Source of the DNA: Campylobacter lari
GTDB taxonomy: Bacteria; Campylobacterota; Campylobacteria; Campylobacterales; Campylobacteraceae
Length of the DNA stretch: 64,000 nt
Assembly (NCBI RefSeq): GCF_900638335.1
Contig: NZ_LR134508.1
Location: forward strand, 124,001-188,000
Direction of reading: 5' to 3'
Below, one piece after another: positions 17,864-26,707 of this stretch; the first letter of the stretch is position 1, and every line of letters starts with the position of its first letter. Under the pieces are notes generated by a model. It did not search any database. It was not told the origin of the DNA and worked only from the letters and a program-made list of their open reading frames with translations. Position numbers and translations under genes: made by a program.

Positions 17864-18308
17864 TTTTAATACGCTTTTCCAAAGGAGTAGGACTAAAAAA
17901 ATGGCATTTTTCGATATAAATATTATAATTATAATCTAGTTTTAAAAGATCATAAAATGCCTTTAAATTTACAAATTTAACCCCGCATACTTCTTTTATA
18001 TCCAAGATTTTATAAATTTGAGAATTATTTTTTTCTACTAAATGAGATGGAGCTAAAGTAGTAAATGAGCAAAAGGCACTTGCTAACACATAGCCGCTTA
18101 AATTTTCACATTTTTGTATAAGATGTTGGTGTTTTTTTAAAATACTTTTTTTGTGTAAAAATACCACCCTTGTACCTTGATAACGTGCTACTTGAGCGTC
18201 TTTCCAAAATTTATAAGCGTTTTTAGAGATATTTGCTAATTGATGCAATTGCACATTTAAGACATAATCATCTAAGAACTGATTAGGCGGTAAAATGGTA
18301 TAAGTCAT
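17832..18308 (-). CDS. Conserved hypothetical protein
   Basis: A 158-residue soluble protein that I do not recognise. It starts MTYTILPPNQFLDDYVLNVQ, has a middle with KFWKDAQVARYQGTRVVFLHKK, a GYVLASAFCSF segment and a C-terminal FVNLKAFYDLLKLDYNYNIYIEKC, suggesting a mixed alpha/beta fold. It has four cysteines scattered, not in a metal-binding pattern. It is a lone minus-strand gene overlapping the end of the MFS gene by 32 bp and diverging from ctb. Codon use and A+T content match neighbours. Confidence 0.6.
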   Translation of the reverse strand: MTYTILPPNQFLDDYVLNVQLHQLANISKNAYKFWKDAQVARYQGTRVVFLHKKSILKKHQHLIQKCENLSGYVLASAFCSFTTLAPSHLVEKNNSQIYKILDIKEVCGVKFVNLKAFYDLLKLDYNYNIYIEKCHFFSPTPLEKRIKITESMCVGYY

Positions 18309-18415
18309 AGTTTTTCTTTAGCTTTATTTTTAAAATTATACTAAAAATTGACTTTTGTTTATATTTTTAATCCATAAATTTAATACAATAAGTAAAAAAT
18401 ATTTTAAGGAAAAAT

Positions 18416-18799
18416 ATGAAATTTGAAACTATTAATCATGATGGTATTAAAAAACTTATGGATGTTTTTTATGCAAAAGTTAGGGTGGATAAAGATTTAG
18501 GACCTATTTTTAATGAGAAAATTGGTATAGATGATGAGAGTTGGAAAAAACATAAAGAAAAAATAGCAAGCTTTTGGGCAGGGATGTTTTTAGGTGACCC
18601 AAGCTATAGCGGCTCGCCTTTAAGGGCTCATCATGAATTACCTCCATTTCCAAGAGAATTTTTTGATGTTTGGCTTAACTTATTTGATAAAAGTTTGCAA
18701 GAAGTTTTCGAAGATGAACCAAGGAGTATTATCATAGAAAGAGCTAGAATGATAGCCCAAAGATTTCAAATGATTATTTATGATCATAGATTTGCTTAA
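18416..18799 (+). CDS. ctb: Group III truncated haemoglobin Ctb
   Basis: A 127-residue single-domain truncated globin. The key haem-pocket residues known from C. jejuni Ctb are all at the same positions: Tyr19 (B10), His46 (E7), proximal His72 (F8) and Trp86 (G8), with the HELPPFPREFF stretch typical of the group. In C. jejuni, Ctb binds O2 very tightly and is proposed to moderate intracellular oxygen and to help against nitrosative stress. It is monocistronic, with an AAGGA ribosome site before the ATG. No clear NssR-type operator (TTAAC-N4-GTTAA) is visible in the 107 bp upstream. Confidence 0.95.
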   Translation: MKFETINHDGIKKLMDVFYAKVRVDKDLGPIFNEKIGIDDESWKKHKEKIASFWAGMFLGDPSYSGSPLRAHHELPPFPREFFDVWLNLFDKSLQEVFEDEPRSIIIERARMIAQRFQMIIYDHRFA

Positions 18800-18813
18800 G
18801 AGTTTTTAAACTC

Positions 18814-19497
18814 TTAGCGGTAGTTAAAAATGTGTAAATTTTCACTATGTGAATATTTATAGCTGTATTTTCCATCAAGATATATCACTAAACGATAATA
18901 CCCTTTATGTGATCCAAAAACAACTTTTCTAACTTTTGCTGTATTTACTTGTAATGTTTTAGTATTGAAATTTTGCTTTTTAGCAAAATCTATAATAATT
19001 TTAGTTGGATCTCCTATAGATAAATGTCTTAACATTCTATCTTCAGTTTTAATATTGATTTTGTTATTGTAAAAACCTATAGAAATAAAATTGTAGATAT
19101 TTCCACTAAAAAGCGGTGTTTCTATATTTAAGGTTGTATTATTTTCTTCTAATTTTGTATTTTTAGTTGTTTGATTTTGTGGTACTGTTACAGATACATC
19201 AAATATAGGTGTAGCATTTGGGCTTTTGGTTTTTATAAATGAATAAGTATCATGCCAATTGATGCTTTTATATATATCTAGAGTCGTTTGTTCTTCAGAG
19301 CCATCAAGGTTGATATAAGTAATGGTAATATTTTTTAAAATTCTCGCGTTAGAATTAAAGTTAAAATCTTGTCTTTGAAAAGGACTAAGTTTAGCAAATT
19401 CGGTACTTTGTTGTTCTATATTATTATCAAAGGGATTATCTTTTGCATTTAAAAGTACATAAGATAATAAAAGTAGTATAAAAAAATTAATTCTCAT
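18814..19497 (-). CDS. cgpA: Periplasmic AMIN-domain-like protein (CgpA type)
   Basis: A 227-residue exported protein. The ATG at 19497 is chosen over one 57 bp upstream because it gives a good signal peptide ([16 protein letters not shown]) and an AAGGAG site 8 bp before it. The mature part has a low-complexity N/T-rich segment (about 100-125) with sequons such as NQT and DxNxT-like sites. The C-terminal domain (about 150-225, KVRKVVFGSHKGYYRLVIYLDG) resembles AMIN domains, which bind peptidoglycan or outer-membrane partners. It matches C. jejuni Cj1670c/CgpA, a known N-glycoprotein (memory). It is last in the recA-eno-DivIC-like-cgpA run and overlaps the preceding small gene by 11 bp. Confidence 0.75.
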   Translation of the reverse strand: MRINFFILLLLSYVLLNAKDNPFDNNIEQQSTEFAKLSPFQRQDFNFNSNARILKNITITYINLDGSEEQTTLDIYKSINWHDTYSFIKTKSPNATPIFDVSVTVPQNQTTKNTKLEENNTTLNIETPLFSGNIYNFISIGFYNNKINIKTEDRMLRHLSIGDPTKIIIDFAKKQNFNTKTLQVNTAKVRKVVFGSHKGYYRLVIYLDGKYSYKYSHSENLHIFNYR

Positions 19498-19768
19498 GCG
19501 AATTTTCTCCTTTAAGTCGCAAAAGTTGCAAGTATTCTTTTTGAGCTTGGGCATTTTTAGCTTTTAAGGTTATAATATTTTTTTCTAAAATTTTTTGCTC
19601 TTCTTTAAGTGTTAATAGCACATCTAGTGAAGATTTACCAAAAAACATATTACCAAAATACATAGCAACGATAATGGCTACAAATGATAAAACAATAGTT
19701 TTTATTAGATGATAATGAGCTTCCTTTTTTTTGGAATGCTCATCATACTCTTTTAATAAGTCACTCAG
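19487..19768 (-). CDS. Small DivIC/FtsB-like membrane protein with a CTG start
   Basis: A 93-residue frame between eno and cgpA. Translation shows a short charged cytoplasmic head, one membrane helix at about 22-43 ([20 protein letters not shown]), then a leucine/lysine coiled coil (about 48-90), the architecture of septum-formation initiators FtsB/DivIC. No ATG, GTG or TTG precedes the helix: the frame is closed by TAA two codons above. The only plausible start is CTG at 19768, with AGGAG 7 bp before it, overlapping the eno stop. The 3' end overlaps cgpA by 11 bp. C. jejuni has a small membrane protein at this place (Cj1671c, memory). It is likely to act with FtsL/FtsQ in division. Confidence 0.75.
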   Translation of the reverse strand: MSDLLKEYDEHSKKKEAHYHLIKTIVLSFVAIIVAMYFGNMFFGKSSLDVLLTLKEEQKILEKNIITLKAKNAQAQKEYLQLLRLKGENSHEN

Positions 19769-21009
19769 AGTTTATCTCCTAAATACTCATCATTATCAAG
19801 TTCAATTTCTAATAAGCGATTGTATTTAGCAGTTCTTTCACCTCTTGCTAAAGCTCCTGTTTTAATTTGTCCTGTATTAAGTGCTACCGCAAAATCAGCT
19901 ATAAAAGCATCTTCGCTTTCGCCACTTCTATGGCTCATAATACATCTATAATTGTTTCTATGAGCTAATCTAACTGTTCTCATGGTTTGAGTGATGGTGC
20001 CAATTTGATTAGGTTTAATTAATACAGCATTTGCCATATTTTTTATAATACCTTCTCTTAAAATATCTTCATTAGTCACAAATAAATCATCACCTACAAG
20101 TTGAATTTTATTGCCAAGTTTTTGGGTGAGTTTAATCCAACCTTCATAATCATCTTCAGCTAAACCATCTTCGATGCTAAAAATTGGATATTTAGCACAT
20201 AATTCTTCATAACGAGCAATTAAGTCTTCACTTGAGAAAACTTTACCTTCTAAGTGATATTTACCATCTTTGTAAAGCTCGCTACTTGCTACATCTAACG
20301 CTAGCTTGATTTTATTTTCATAGCCTGCTTTTTTAATACAAGTCATTAAAAGATCAAGTGGCTCGGTATTATTTGCTAAATTTGGAGCAAAACCACCCTC
20401 ATCACCTAAAGCAGTAGAGTGACCTAGATTAGCTAATTCTTTTTTCAATACTGCATAAATTTCACAAACTGATCTTAACCCTTCTTTAAAGCTTGAAAAA
20501 CCAAAAGGCATAATCATAAATTCTTGAAAATCTACGCTATTGTTTGCATGCGCACCACCATTGATGATATTACACATTGGCACAGGTAATACACTTGCAT
20601 TTGCTCCGCCTAGATAGCGATACAAAGGAACGCCTAGTGCATTAGAAGCAGCACGTGCTGTTGCCATAGAAATTCCTAAGGTTGCATTTGCTCCTAGGTT
20701 GGAGTAGTTTTTTGTTCCATCAAGTTCTAAAAGAGTGTTATCTAGCTGGGTTTGATTAAATGCATCAAGCCCTATGATATTTTCAGCTATAATACCATTG
20801 ATATTTTCAATGGCTTTTAAAACACCTTTTCCGCCAAATCTTTCATCATTGTCTCTTAATTCTAAAGCTTCTTTTTTTCCTGTACTTGCACCACTTGGAA
20901 CGATAGCACTACCTACGCTACCATCACTTAGCATGATTTCAGCTTTAATGGTAGGATTGCCTCTGCTGTCTAAAACTTCAAAAGCTCTTAAATCTTCAAT
21001 AATCAACAT
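19765..21009 (-). CDS. eno: Enolase
   Basis: A 414-residue enolase, interconverting 2-phosphoglycerate and phosphoenolpyruvate; in campylobacters it serves mainly gluconeogenesis. Signatures present: [31 protein letters not shown], the GDEGGFAPN catalytic loop, the Mg ligand region [10 protein letters not shown] and the SHRSGESED motif. Full length. Its ATG overlaps the recA stop by 1 bp (TAATG), and its stop overlaps the CTG of the next small gene. The recA-eno coupling is conserved in the genus (memory). Confidence 0.97.
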   Translation of the reverse strand: MLIIEDLRAFEVLDSRGNPTIKAEIMLSDGSVGSAIVPSGASTGKKEALELRDNDERFGGKGVLKAIENINGIIAENIIGLDAFNQTQLDNTLLELDGTKNYSNLGANATLGISMATARAASNALGVPLYRYLGGANASVLPVPMCNIINGGAHANNSVDFQEFMIMPFGFSSFKEGLRSVCEIYAVLKKELANLGHSTALGDEGGFAPNLANNTEPLDLLMTCIKKAGYENKIKLALDVASSELYKDGKYHLEGKVFSSEDLIARYEELCAKYPIFSIEDGLAEDDYEGWIKLTQKLGNKIQLVGDDLFVTNEDILREGIIKNMANAVLIKPNQIGTITQTMRTVRLAHRNNYRCIMSHRSGESEDAFIADFAVALNTGQIKTGALARGERTAKYNRLLEIELDNDEYLGDKL

Positions 21010-22046
21010 TATTCCTCTCCTTCTTCGTCATCTTCTTTTGCACCCAAAATCATACTATCTATACCGATTGAATTTTGTATAGCTTGAGTAATTTCATCTG
21101 CAATAGCTGGGTTTTCTTTTAAAAAGGCTTTGGCATTTTCTCTACCTTGACCAAGTTTAGAAGCCTTGTAAGAAAACCACGCACCGCTTTTATCAATAAT
21201 ATCAAGTTTTACACCATAGTCTATTAGTTCACCTTCACGACTTACACCCTCACCAAACATCACATCAAATTCAGCCTGTTTAAAAGGAGGGGCTACTTTA
21301 TTTTTAGCCACTTTTACCTTAACACGGTTTCCAATAGGCTCATCATTTTGTTTTAAAGTAGCTGTTTTTCTTACATCTAAACGCACTGAAGCATAAAATT
21401 TTAAAGCATTTCCACCAGTAGTAGTTTCAGGTGTTCCATAACCCATCATGCCTATTTTCATGCGAATTTGGTTGATGAAAATTACAGTAGTGTTCATTTT
21501 ATGGACAATACCAGTTAATTTTCTTAAAGCCTGACTCATTAATCTTGCTTGAAGGCCTACATGCTGATCTCCCATATCACCTTCAATTTCTGCTTTTGGA
21601 GTAAGCGCAGCAACACTATCTACTACTATTAGATCAATGGCTCCACTTCTTGCTATGGTTTCAACGATTTCTAAAGCTTGTTCGCCAAAGTCTGGTTGAG
21701 AGATGTAAAGATTTTCTGTATCAACACCTAAATTTTTTGCATATCTTACATCAAGAGCGTGCTCAGCATCAATAAACGCACAAACCCCGCCTTTTTTTTG
21801 ACATTCTGCTATGATATGTAAGGTAAGTGTGGTTTTACCTGAACTTTCAGGTCCATAAATTTCTATAATTCTTCCTTTTGGAACCCCACCAATCCCTAAA
21901 GCTAAATCAAGTCCAACAGAACCCGTAGGAATAGAATCAATTTTTTCAACTTCTTTATCGCCAAGTCTTAAAATAGTGCCTTTTCCAAAGGTTTTATCAA
22001 GACTTTTTAAAGCCGCATCAAGTGATTTTCTTTTATTATCATCCAT
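21009..22046 (-). CDS. recA: Recombinase RecA
   Basis: A 345-residue RecA: Walker A GPESSGKT, Walker [11 protein letters not shown], the L1 region with [18 protein letters not shown], the INQIRMKIG motif, the L2 region [26 protein letters not shown] and an acidic C-terminal tail. It drives homologous recombination, natural transformation and DNA repair, and would be the enzyme acting on the duplicated maf and chemoreceptor blocks in this window. A TACAAT -10 hexamer is visible about 30 bp upstream on the minus strand (22077-22082). No SOS box was identified. First gene of the run with eno. Confidence 0.98.
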   Translation of the reverse strand: MDDNKRKSLDAALKSLDKTFGKGTILRLGDKEVEKIDSIPTGSVGLDLALGIGGVPKGRIIEIYGPESSGKTTLTLHIIAECQKKGGVCAFIDAEHALDVRYAKNLGVDTENLYISQPDFGEQALEIVETIARSGAIDLIVVDSVAALTPKAEIEGDMGDQHVGLQARLMSQALRKLTGIVHKMNTTVIFINQIRMKIGMMGYGTPETTTGGNALKFYASVRLDVRKTATLKQNDEPIGNRVKVKVAKNKVAPPFKQAEFDVMFGEGVSREGELIDYGVKLDIIDKSGAWFSYKASKLGQGRENAKAFLKENPAIADEITQAIQNSIGIDSMILGAKEDDEEGEE

Positions 22047-22076
22047 GCTTGTTAATCCTTTTATAATATGTTTAAA

Positions 22077-22129
22077 ATTGTATCAAAAAGAAATTTAATA
22101 TAAGTTTTTATTTTGAATTTTGCTAAAAT
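22077..22129. promoter_or_regulatory. Divergent promoters for recA (-) and mqnD (+)
   Basis: In the 110-bp gap, minus-strand TACAAT (22077-22082) faces recA and plus-strand TAAAAT (22124-22129) precedes mqnD by a short leader. Both are -10-like hexamers of the Campylobacter type; neither has a visible -35. Confidence 0.4.
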
Positions 22130-22156
22130 ACTTTTTTAAATTTTTCAAGGAAAAAA

Positions 22157-23020
22157 ATGAATAAAAAAATTAGCGTAGCACACTCTCCTGATGCTGATGA
22201 TATTTTTATGTATATGGCAATTAAATTCGGATGGATTGGAAAAGCTTATAAGTATGAAAATACAGCTTTGGATATACAAACTTTAAACGAGCTTGCATTG
22301 CAAAATATATACGATGTTAGCGCAATATCTTTTGCGCTTTATCCTTTGATAGCTAGTGAATATGCTTTGCTAAAAACTGCTGTGAGTTTTGGCGAGGGTT
22401 ATGGGCCAAAGCTTATTAAGAAAAAGAATAAAAAATTAAAGCCAAATTTTAAAGTTGCTTTAAGTGGAGCGCACACTACTAATGCTTTAATCTTTCGTAT
22501 AAAATACCCACAAGCTAGGATAGTTTATAAGAATTTTTTAGAGATTGAGAAAGCTGTTTTAGAAGATGAAGTTGATGCAGGAGTGCTTATACATGAGAGC
22601 ATTTTAGAATTTGATTCAAGTTTATGTGTTGAGGCTGAACTTTGGGATATTTGGCAAGAATTAGCCAAAGATGATTTACCTTTGCCTTTAGGTGGTATGG
22701 CACTTAGAAGATCTTTACCGCTTAATGATGCAATAGCGGTTGAAAAAGATTTGATTAAAGCAGTAGAAGTAGCTGATCATAATAGAAAAATCTTAGCTTC
22801 CATGCTTTTAGAGCGTGATTTAATACGCGTAGATGCGCAAAAACTTGATGTGTATTTAAATTTATATGCGAATAAAAACTCTATTAATATGAATGATAAA
22901 CAATACAATGCCATAGATAAGCTTTTTGAGCTTGGATTTAATCATGGATTTTATGAGAAATTAATAAAAAGCAAAGATTATCTTATACCTAGCGAGTATG
23001 AAGAATTTAGAAATTCTTGA
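22157..23020 (+). CDS. mqnD: 1,4-dihydroxy-6-naphthoate synthase MqnD
   Basis: A 287-residue protein of the VitK2_biosynth family, whose fold is like a periplasmic binding protein but cytosolic. It has the N-terminal HSPDADDIFMY, a GEGYGP loop and DLPLPLGGMALRR, the pattern separating MqnD from MqnA. MqnD converts cyclic dehypoxanthinylfutalosine to 1,4-dihydroxy-6-naphthoate in the futalosine route to menaquinone, the only respiratory quinone pathway in epsilonproteobacteria. The gene is followed 28 bp later by fliQ, an arrangement shared with C. jejuni Cj1674-Cj1676 (memory). MqnA remains a less likely alternative. Confidence 0.85.
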   Translation: MNKKISVAHSPDADDIFMYMAIKFGWIGKAYKYENTALDIQTLNELALQNIYDVSAISFALYPLIASEYALLKTAVSFGEGYGPKLIKKKNKKLKPNFKVALSGAHTTNALIFRIKYPQARIVYKNFLEIEKAVLEDEVDAGVLIHESILEFDSSLCVEAELWDIWQELAKDDLPLPLGGMALRRSLPLNDAIAVEKDLIKAVEVADHNRKILASMLLERDLIRVDAQKLDVYLNLYANKNSINMNDKQYNAIDKLFELGFNHGFYEKLIKSKDYLIPSEYEEFRNS

Positions 23021-23048
23021 TAAAATTTAAATTTTTTAAGGAGAAAAT

Positions 23049-23315
23049 ATGGAAAGTACTTTAGTAGCCTTGGGTGTACAAACTTTTAAAATCACACTTA
23101 TGCTTTCTTTACCTATGCTTTTAGCAGGGCTTATCGCAGGGCTTATTATAAGTATTTTTCAAGCTGTAACGCAAATTAATGAAGCTACGCTTTCTTTTGT
23201 GCCAAAAATTTTACTTGTTGTTGTGGTGATAGTGTTTTTAATGCCTTGGATGATAAGTTCTATGATAGATTTTACAACGAATATTTTAAATCAAATTCCA
23301 AGCTTTATTCGATGA
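23049..23315 (+). CDS. fliQ: Flagellar export apparatus protein FliQ
   Basis: An 88-residue protein with two long membrane helices (about 15-38 and 50-75), the FliQ fold. ESTLVALGVQTFKITLMLSLPML and GLIISIFQAVTQINEATLSFVPKI are family hallmarks. With FliP and FliR it forms the export gate inside the flagellar basal body. The gene ends in an ATGA overlap with murB, so a flagellar gene is coupled to a cell-wall gene, as in C. jejuni (memory). Confidence 0.95.
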   Translation: MESTLVALGVQTFKITLMLSLPMLLAGLIAGLIISIFQAVTQINEATLSFVPKILLVVVVIVFLMPWMISSMIDFTTNILNQIPSFIR

Positions 23316-24088
23316 TTATTGATTTTTCTAAGTATTCTTCTGTACGTATAGGCGCGAGCTTTGAAGTGCAGGTGCTTGAAGAACCTTGTAAATTTGATGG
23401 TTTTTTAGTAGGCGGGGCAAATAATCTTTTAATCTCTCCAAAACCCAAAAAACTTGGAATTTTAGGGAAAAGTTTTGATTATATTAAAATTTTAGAGCAA
23501 AATGAAAAAGGTATGTTTTTAGAGATAGGCTCTAGCGTGAAATCTTTTAAAATGTATCATTTTGCTAAAGAAAACAACTTAAAAGGCTTTGAGTTTTTAA
23601 GAAATATCCCAGGAACTTTGGGCGGTATTTTAAAAATGAATGCAGGATTAAAAGATGAGGATATTAGTAAAAACTTAATCAGCATTTGCACTTTTAATCA
23701 AGAAATTTTAAAACAAAACATCGCTTTTACTTATAGGTTTAACCCTGTTAAAGAAGTGATGTATAGTGCGAAGTTTTTTTTAGAATATGGATTTGACCCA
23801 GTTAAAGATGAACTTTTAAAAAATGCAAGAAAAAATCAACCCAAAGGCGCTAGCTTTGGCTCTATTTTTAAAAATCCAAAAAACGATCATGCAGGAAGAT
23901 TGATAGAAGCAGTTAATCTTAAAGGTTTTAGTAAAAATGATGCGATGTTTAGTAATGAACATGCAAATTTCTTAATCAATAAAAAACATGCTAGTTTTGA
24001 TGATGCTTTATTTTTGATAGAACTTGCCAAAAAAAGAGTTTTTGAAGAATTTGGGATTGTTTTAGAAGAAGAAGTGGTGATTATATAG
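23312..24088 (+). CDS. murB: UDP-N-acetylenolpyruvoylglucosamine reductase MurB
   Basis: A 258-residue, short type II MurB. FAD-binding GGANNLL, FLRNIPGTLGGILKMNAG and the catalytic serine in PKGASFGSIFKNP are present, with the C-terminal glutamate region near EEFGIVLEEEV. It reduces UDP-GlcNAc-enolpyruvate to UDP-MurNAc with NADPH. The ATG at 23312 (overlapping the fliQ stop by 4 bp) is preferred to an in-frame ATG 66 bp upstream inside fliQ, because it gives the family length. It converges on the next gene with an 8-bp overlap. Confidence 0.95.
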   Translation: MIIDFSKYSSVRIGASFEVQVLEEPCKFDGFLVGGANNLLISPKPKKLGILGKSFDYIKILEQNEKGMFLEIGSSVKSFKMYHFAKENNLKGFEFLRNIPGTLGGILKMNAGLKDEDISKNLISICTFNQEILKQNIAFTYRFNPVKEVMYSAKFFLEYGFDPVKDELLKNARKNQPKGASFGSIFKNPKNDHAGRLIEAVNLKGFSKNDAMFSNEHANFLINKKHASFDDALFLIELAKKRVFEEFGIVLEEEVVII

Positions 24089-24731
24089 TATTTTTAATAT
24101 CTTCATAAACAATTGCAGCTATCTCTTGAACTAATTCTTGGTAAGATTTATTTTTATCATTTGTGCTAAATTGAGTATTGATAGTAAGGATTTTATGATC
24201 TTTTAGTTTTTTTGTTTTGGCATTAAAAAGTTTGTATTCTATATCAGCTTTGACTTCAAAATTGGAAAAAAGCAAGAAATTTTGTTGGCTTGCTTGAATG
24301 CTTTTTAAATCTAGCAAAATAATAAAATCAGCCTTTTTAAAACGATTAAATTCTAAAAACTCACTTGCATTGATGAAATTTTTATTTGTTTGCAATATAT
24401 TTTGGCTATTGATATAAGTTTGATTTTCTTTTTGACTAAGCAAGGCAAAATTATTTTGCTCATTTAAAATAGCACTTAATGCTTTTAGCGTGTCTTTTGC
24501 CATGGTTTTAGCATCAATTTTTAAATTTGAAAAATAAAAATTATATTCTTTTTCATAGCTTGGTACTAAAGCTAAAGTACTAATGTGTGAGAGTTTATCA
24601 TAATTTATATTTTGTTCAAGATTGATGATATTAAAATCATCGTTATTTTGTAATTTGATGATTTTTTTATTCGCAAAAGAGTTAGCATAAATAGTACTTA
24701 AAAAACAAAAAAATATTAAAAAAAATCTCAC
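24081..24731 (-). CDS. Putative periplasmic protein
   Basis: A 216-residue protein with a short signal peptide (FFLIFFCFLSTIYANSFA). The mature protein has alternating strands and helices, including ISTLALVPSYEKEYNFYF, KADFIILLDLKSIQ and IEYKLFNAKTKKLKDHKIL, an outline reminiscent of CsgG/LpoB-like periplasmic domains seen elsewhere in this window. I cannot name a function. It is the last gene of the topA-bioB-antiporter-cysQ minus run, overlapping the cysQ stop by 1 bp. It corresponds to C. jejuni Cj1680c (memory). Confidence 0.65.
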   Translation of the reverse strand: MRFFLIFFCFLSTIYANSFANKKIIKLQNNDDFNIINLEQNINYDKLSHISTLALVPSYEKEYNFYFSNLKIDAKTMAKDTLKALSAILNEQNNFALLSQKENQTYINSQNILQTNKNFINASEFLEFNRFKKADFIILLDLKSIQASQQNFLLFSNFEVKADIEYKLFNAKTKKLKDHKILTINTQFSTNDKNKSYQELVQEIAAIVYEDIKNTI

Positions 24732-25489
24732 TAAAAACCTTTTAATTTAAATTCATTCTTGGCAAAAGCTATAAAACTTGGAAGTTTAAAATCAGGACTA
24801 TTATAATCTAAAGCCTTTTTGTTAAAATCATATAAAATTCCACCATTTTGTTTGATTAAAAAATCCCCAGCAGCTATATCCCAAGCTTTTGGGCCACCAA
24901 AACGCGGGTAAATTCCAGCTTTTGCTTCAAGTAAATATACAAATTTTAAAGCAGATGAAACCTTAATGCCTTCAAGATGATTTTGAATGAAAAAATTTTC
25001 ATTATTATCATGGTTTTTAGAGTATAAAGCAATATTTCTAACTTTTTCATATTGCTCTGAACTAAGATTTAAAATTTCATTATTTTTATAAACCTTAGTA
25101 TGAGCATGTGCATAATAAAATGCATTATTTTCTACATCGCCTATAAGTGAAAGCACAGGAGTGTTTTTGTGGATTAATGCGATTAAAACGCAATATTCTT
25201 TATCTTTTTTAGCATAAGATTTAGTGCCATCAAGAGGGTCTATTAACCAAAAATATTCTAATTTTTTTCTTTCTTCATAAGAAAGTATATTTTCTTCAGA
25301 GCATATAGCTATATCGCTTGAAGCTAAAATCTCACTAATAGCTTCATTAGATTTTATATCAGCTAAACCTACTGGGGAATCATCGTCTTTAAACCACAAG
25401 GTATTTTTGTCTTTATATTCAAGCAATGCTTTGGAGGCTTCCTTACTTGCTTTTAATGCTAATTCTAAAAGTGTGTCTAAATTTTTCAT
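24731..25489 (-). CDS. cysQ: 3'(2'),5'-bisphosphate nucleotidase CysQ
   Basis: A 252-residue inositol-monophosphatase-superfamily enzyme. Metal-binding motifs are in order: VGLADIKSNEAI, SEEN, WLIDPLDGTKSYAKK (the DPLDGT signature) and WDIAAGDFLIKQNGG near the C terminus. CysQ removes 3'-phosphate from PAP, the by-product of sulfate assimilation and of acyl-carrier-protein loading. Length and motifs fit; specificity for PAP over inositol phosphates is inferred from family and synteny (Cj1681c, memory). In C. jejuni a citrate synthase gene lies next to it (memory); none is present here. Confidence 0.85.
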   Translation of the reverse strand: MKNLDTLLELALKASKEASKALLEYKDKNTLWFKDDDSPVGLADIKSNEAISEILASSDIAICSEENILSYEERKKLEYFWLIDPLDGTKSYAKKDKEYCVLIALIHKNTPVLSLIGDVENNAFYYAHAHTKVYKNNEILNLSSEQYEKVRNIALYSKNHDNNENFFIQNHLEGIKVSSALKFVYLLEAKAGIYPRFGGPKAWDIAAGDFLIKQNGGILYDFNKKALDYNSPDFKLPSFIAFAKNEFKLKGF

Positions 25490-25528
25490 AAAAAAAGTAT
25501 AACAATTTTATATAAATACTTAGTAGAA

Positions 25529-26707
25529 TTATTTTCTACTAAGATTATTGATAAATTTAATCAAGCTAATAGCTAAAATTGCTTCAAGTAAAGCTGTAAG
25601 CACTAATCCTGAGTATATATCTTGAGTGATAATATTAGTTTGATAAGAAAGTGTAGCTACTGCGATGAGTAAGGTTAGTGGCATAGAATGGCTTAGGCCA
25701 AATAAAAAAGTATTTTTTAAACCAAGTATTTTTACAAAAGTCATAGCACAAAGTATTCTTAACCCTATCATAAAGGCGGTTAGTGAAAAAGCTATGATTA
25801 AAACTTGAGGGTTTAAAAGCATTTGAAGTTTAAAGCTTGAGCCTATATAGATGAAAAATATAGGGATTAAAAAGCCATAACCAAAACTAGAAAGTTTATG
25901 CTCTAAATCTTTTTTATGATCAAAAAAAGTAGCTATGAATGAACCTGCTATAAAAGCTCCAAGTGCAACTTCAAGTTTAAAATAAATCATAATTGCAACT
26001 ATGGCTATGAAAATGGCCATGCAAAATCTTATATCTTTTTCGTTTTGATCTTGCCAAGGCATGAGTATGGTTTTTAGTTGTGGATACCACCAAAACAGCA
26101 CTTCTAAAAATTTAAATCCAAAAATACAAAGCGCTAAAAATCCTACTAAATATAATAAATTTTGAGTGAGTGAGAAAATATCAGCGCCTTTGCCTAAAAA
26201 TGCTGCAGTTATGGTAAGCAAAACTATGCTTACAACTTCAGCTAAAGTAGCTACCACCATGGATATATTAAGCCACTCGCAATTTTTACCAAAATCTCTA
26301 TAAAGCGTTGAGAGTAAGCCTACACTCATTACAGGTATGATGATGACAAAAATATAAGAAATATCTATACTTTCAACCGCTAAAACACTAAAAGTATATA
26401 AAAGTATGATGTAGATAAAAGCTTTATTAAGCAAGCTTCTTTCCGTGTTTAAAAAGGTTTTGAGATTAACCTCCATACCTGCAATAAACATAAGATAATA
26501 AAATCCCGCATTAGCTAAAAGCTTAAAATTCTCACTCTCTCCTATAAAACCTAAAAATCCTATAAAAGAACCAAGCATGATTTCAGTGGCTGAAAGTGGG
26601 AGTTTTAAAAATTTAGCAATATAAGGTGAAGTGAGTAAGCACCCTGCCACGACCAATAAAATTTTTAAATCCGTAGCAGCTTGAGTATCAATGGCATGAG
26701 CTAGCAA
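25529..26707 (-). CDS. CPA2-type cation/proton antiporter
   Basis: A 392-residue inner-membrane protein with about 12 helices, of the monovalent cation:proton antiporter-2 family. Helpful segments: PYIAKFLKLPLSATEIMLGSFIG, VATLAEVVSIVLL (family acidic helix), LGAFIAGSFIATFFDHKKDLEHKL and IPIFFIYIGSSF. It lacks the C-terminal RCK domain of KefB/C. It probably exchanges Na+ or K+ for H+; the ion is not decided by sequence. The start overlaps the bioB 3' end by 20 bp. It matches C. jejuni Cj1684c (memory). Confidence 0.85.
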   Translation of the reverse strand: MLAHAIDTQAATDLKILLVVAGCLLTSPYIAKFLKLPLSATEIMLGSFIGFLGFIGESENFKLLANAGFYYLMFIAGMEVNLKTFLNTERSLLNKAFIYIILLYTFSVLAVESIDISYIFVIIIPVMSVGLLSTLYRDFGKNCEWLNISMVVATLAEVVSIVLLTITAAFLGKGADIFSLTQNLLYLVGFLALCIFGFKFLEVLFWWYPQLKTILMPWQDQNEKDIRFCMAIFIAIVAIMIYFKLEVALGAFIAGSFIATFFDHKKDLEHKLSSFGYGFLIPIFFIYIGSSFKLQMLLNPQVLIIAFSLTAFMIGLRILCAMTFVKILGLKNTFLFGLSHSMPLTLLIAVATLSYQTNIITQDIYSGLVLTALLEAILAISLIKFINNLSRK

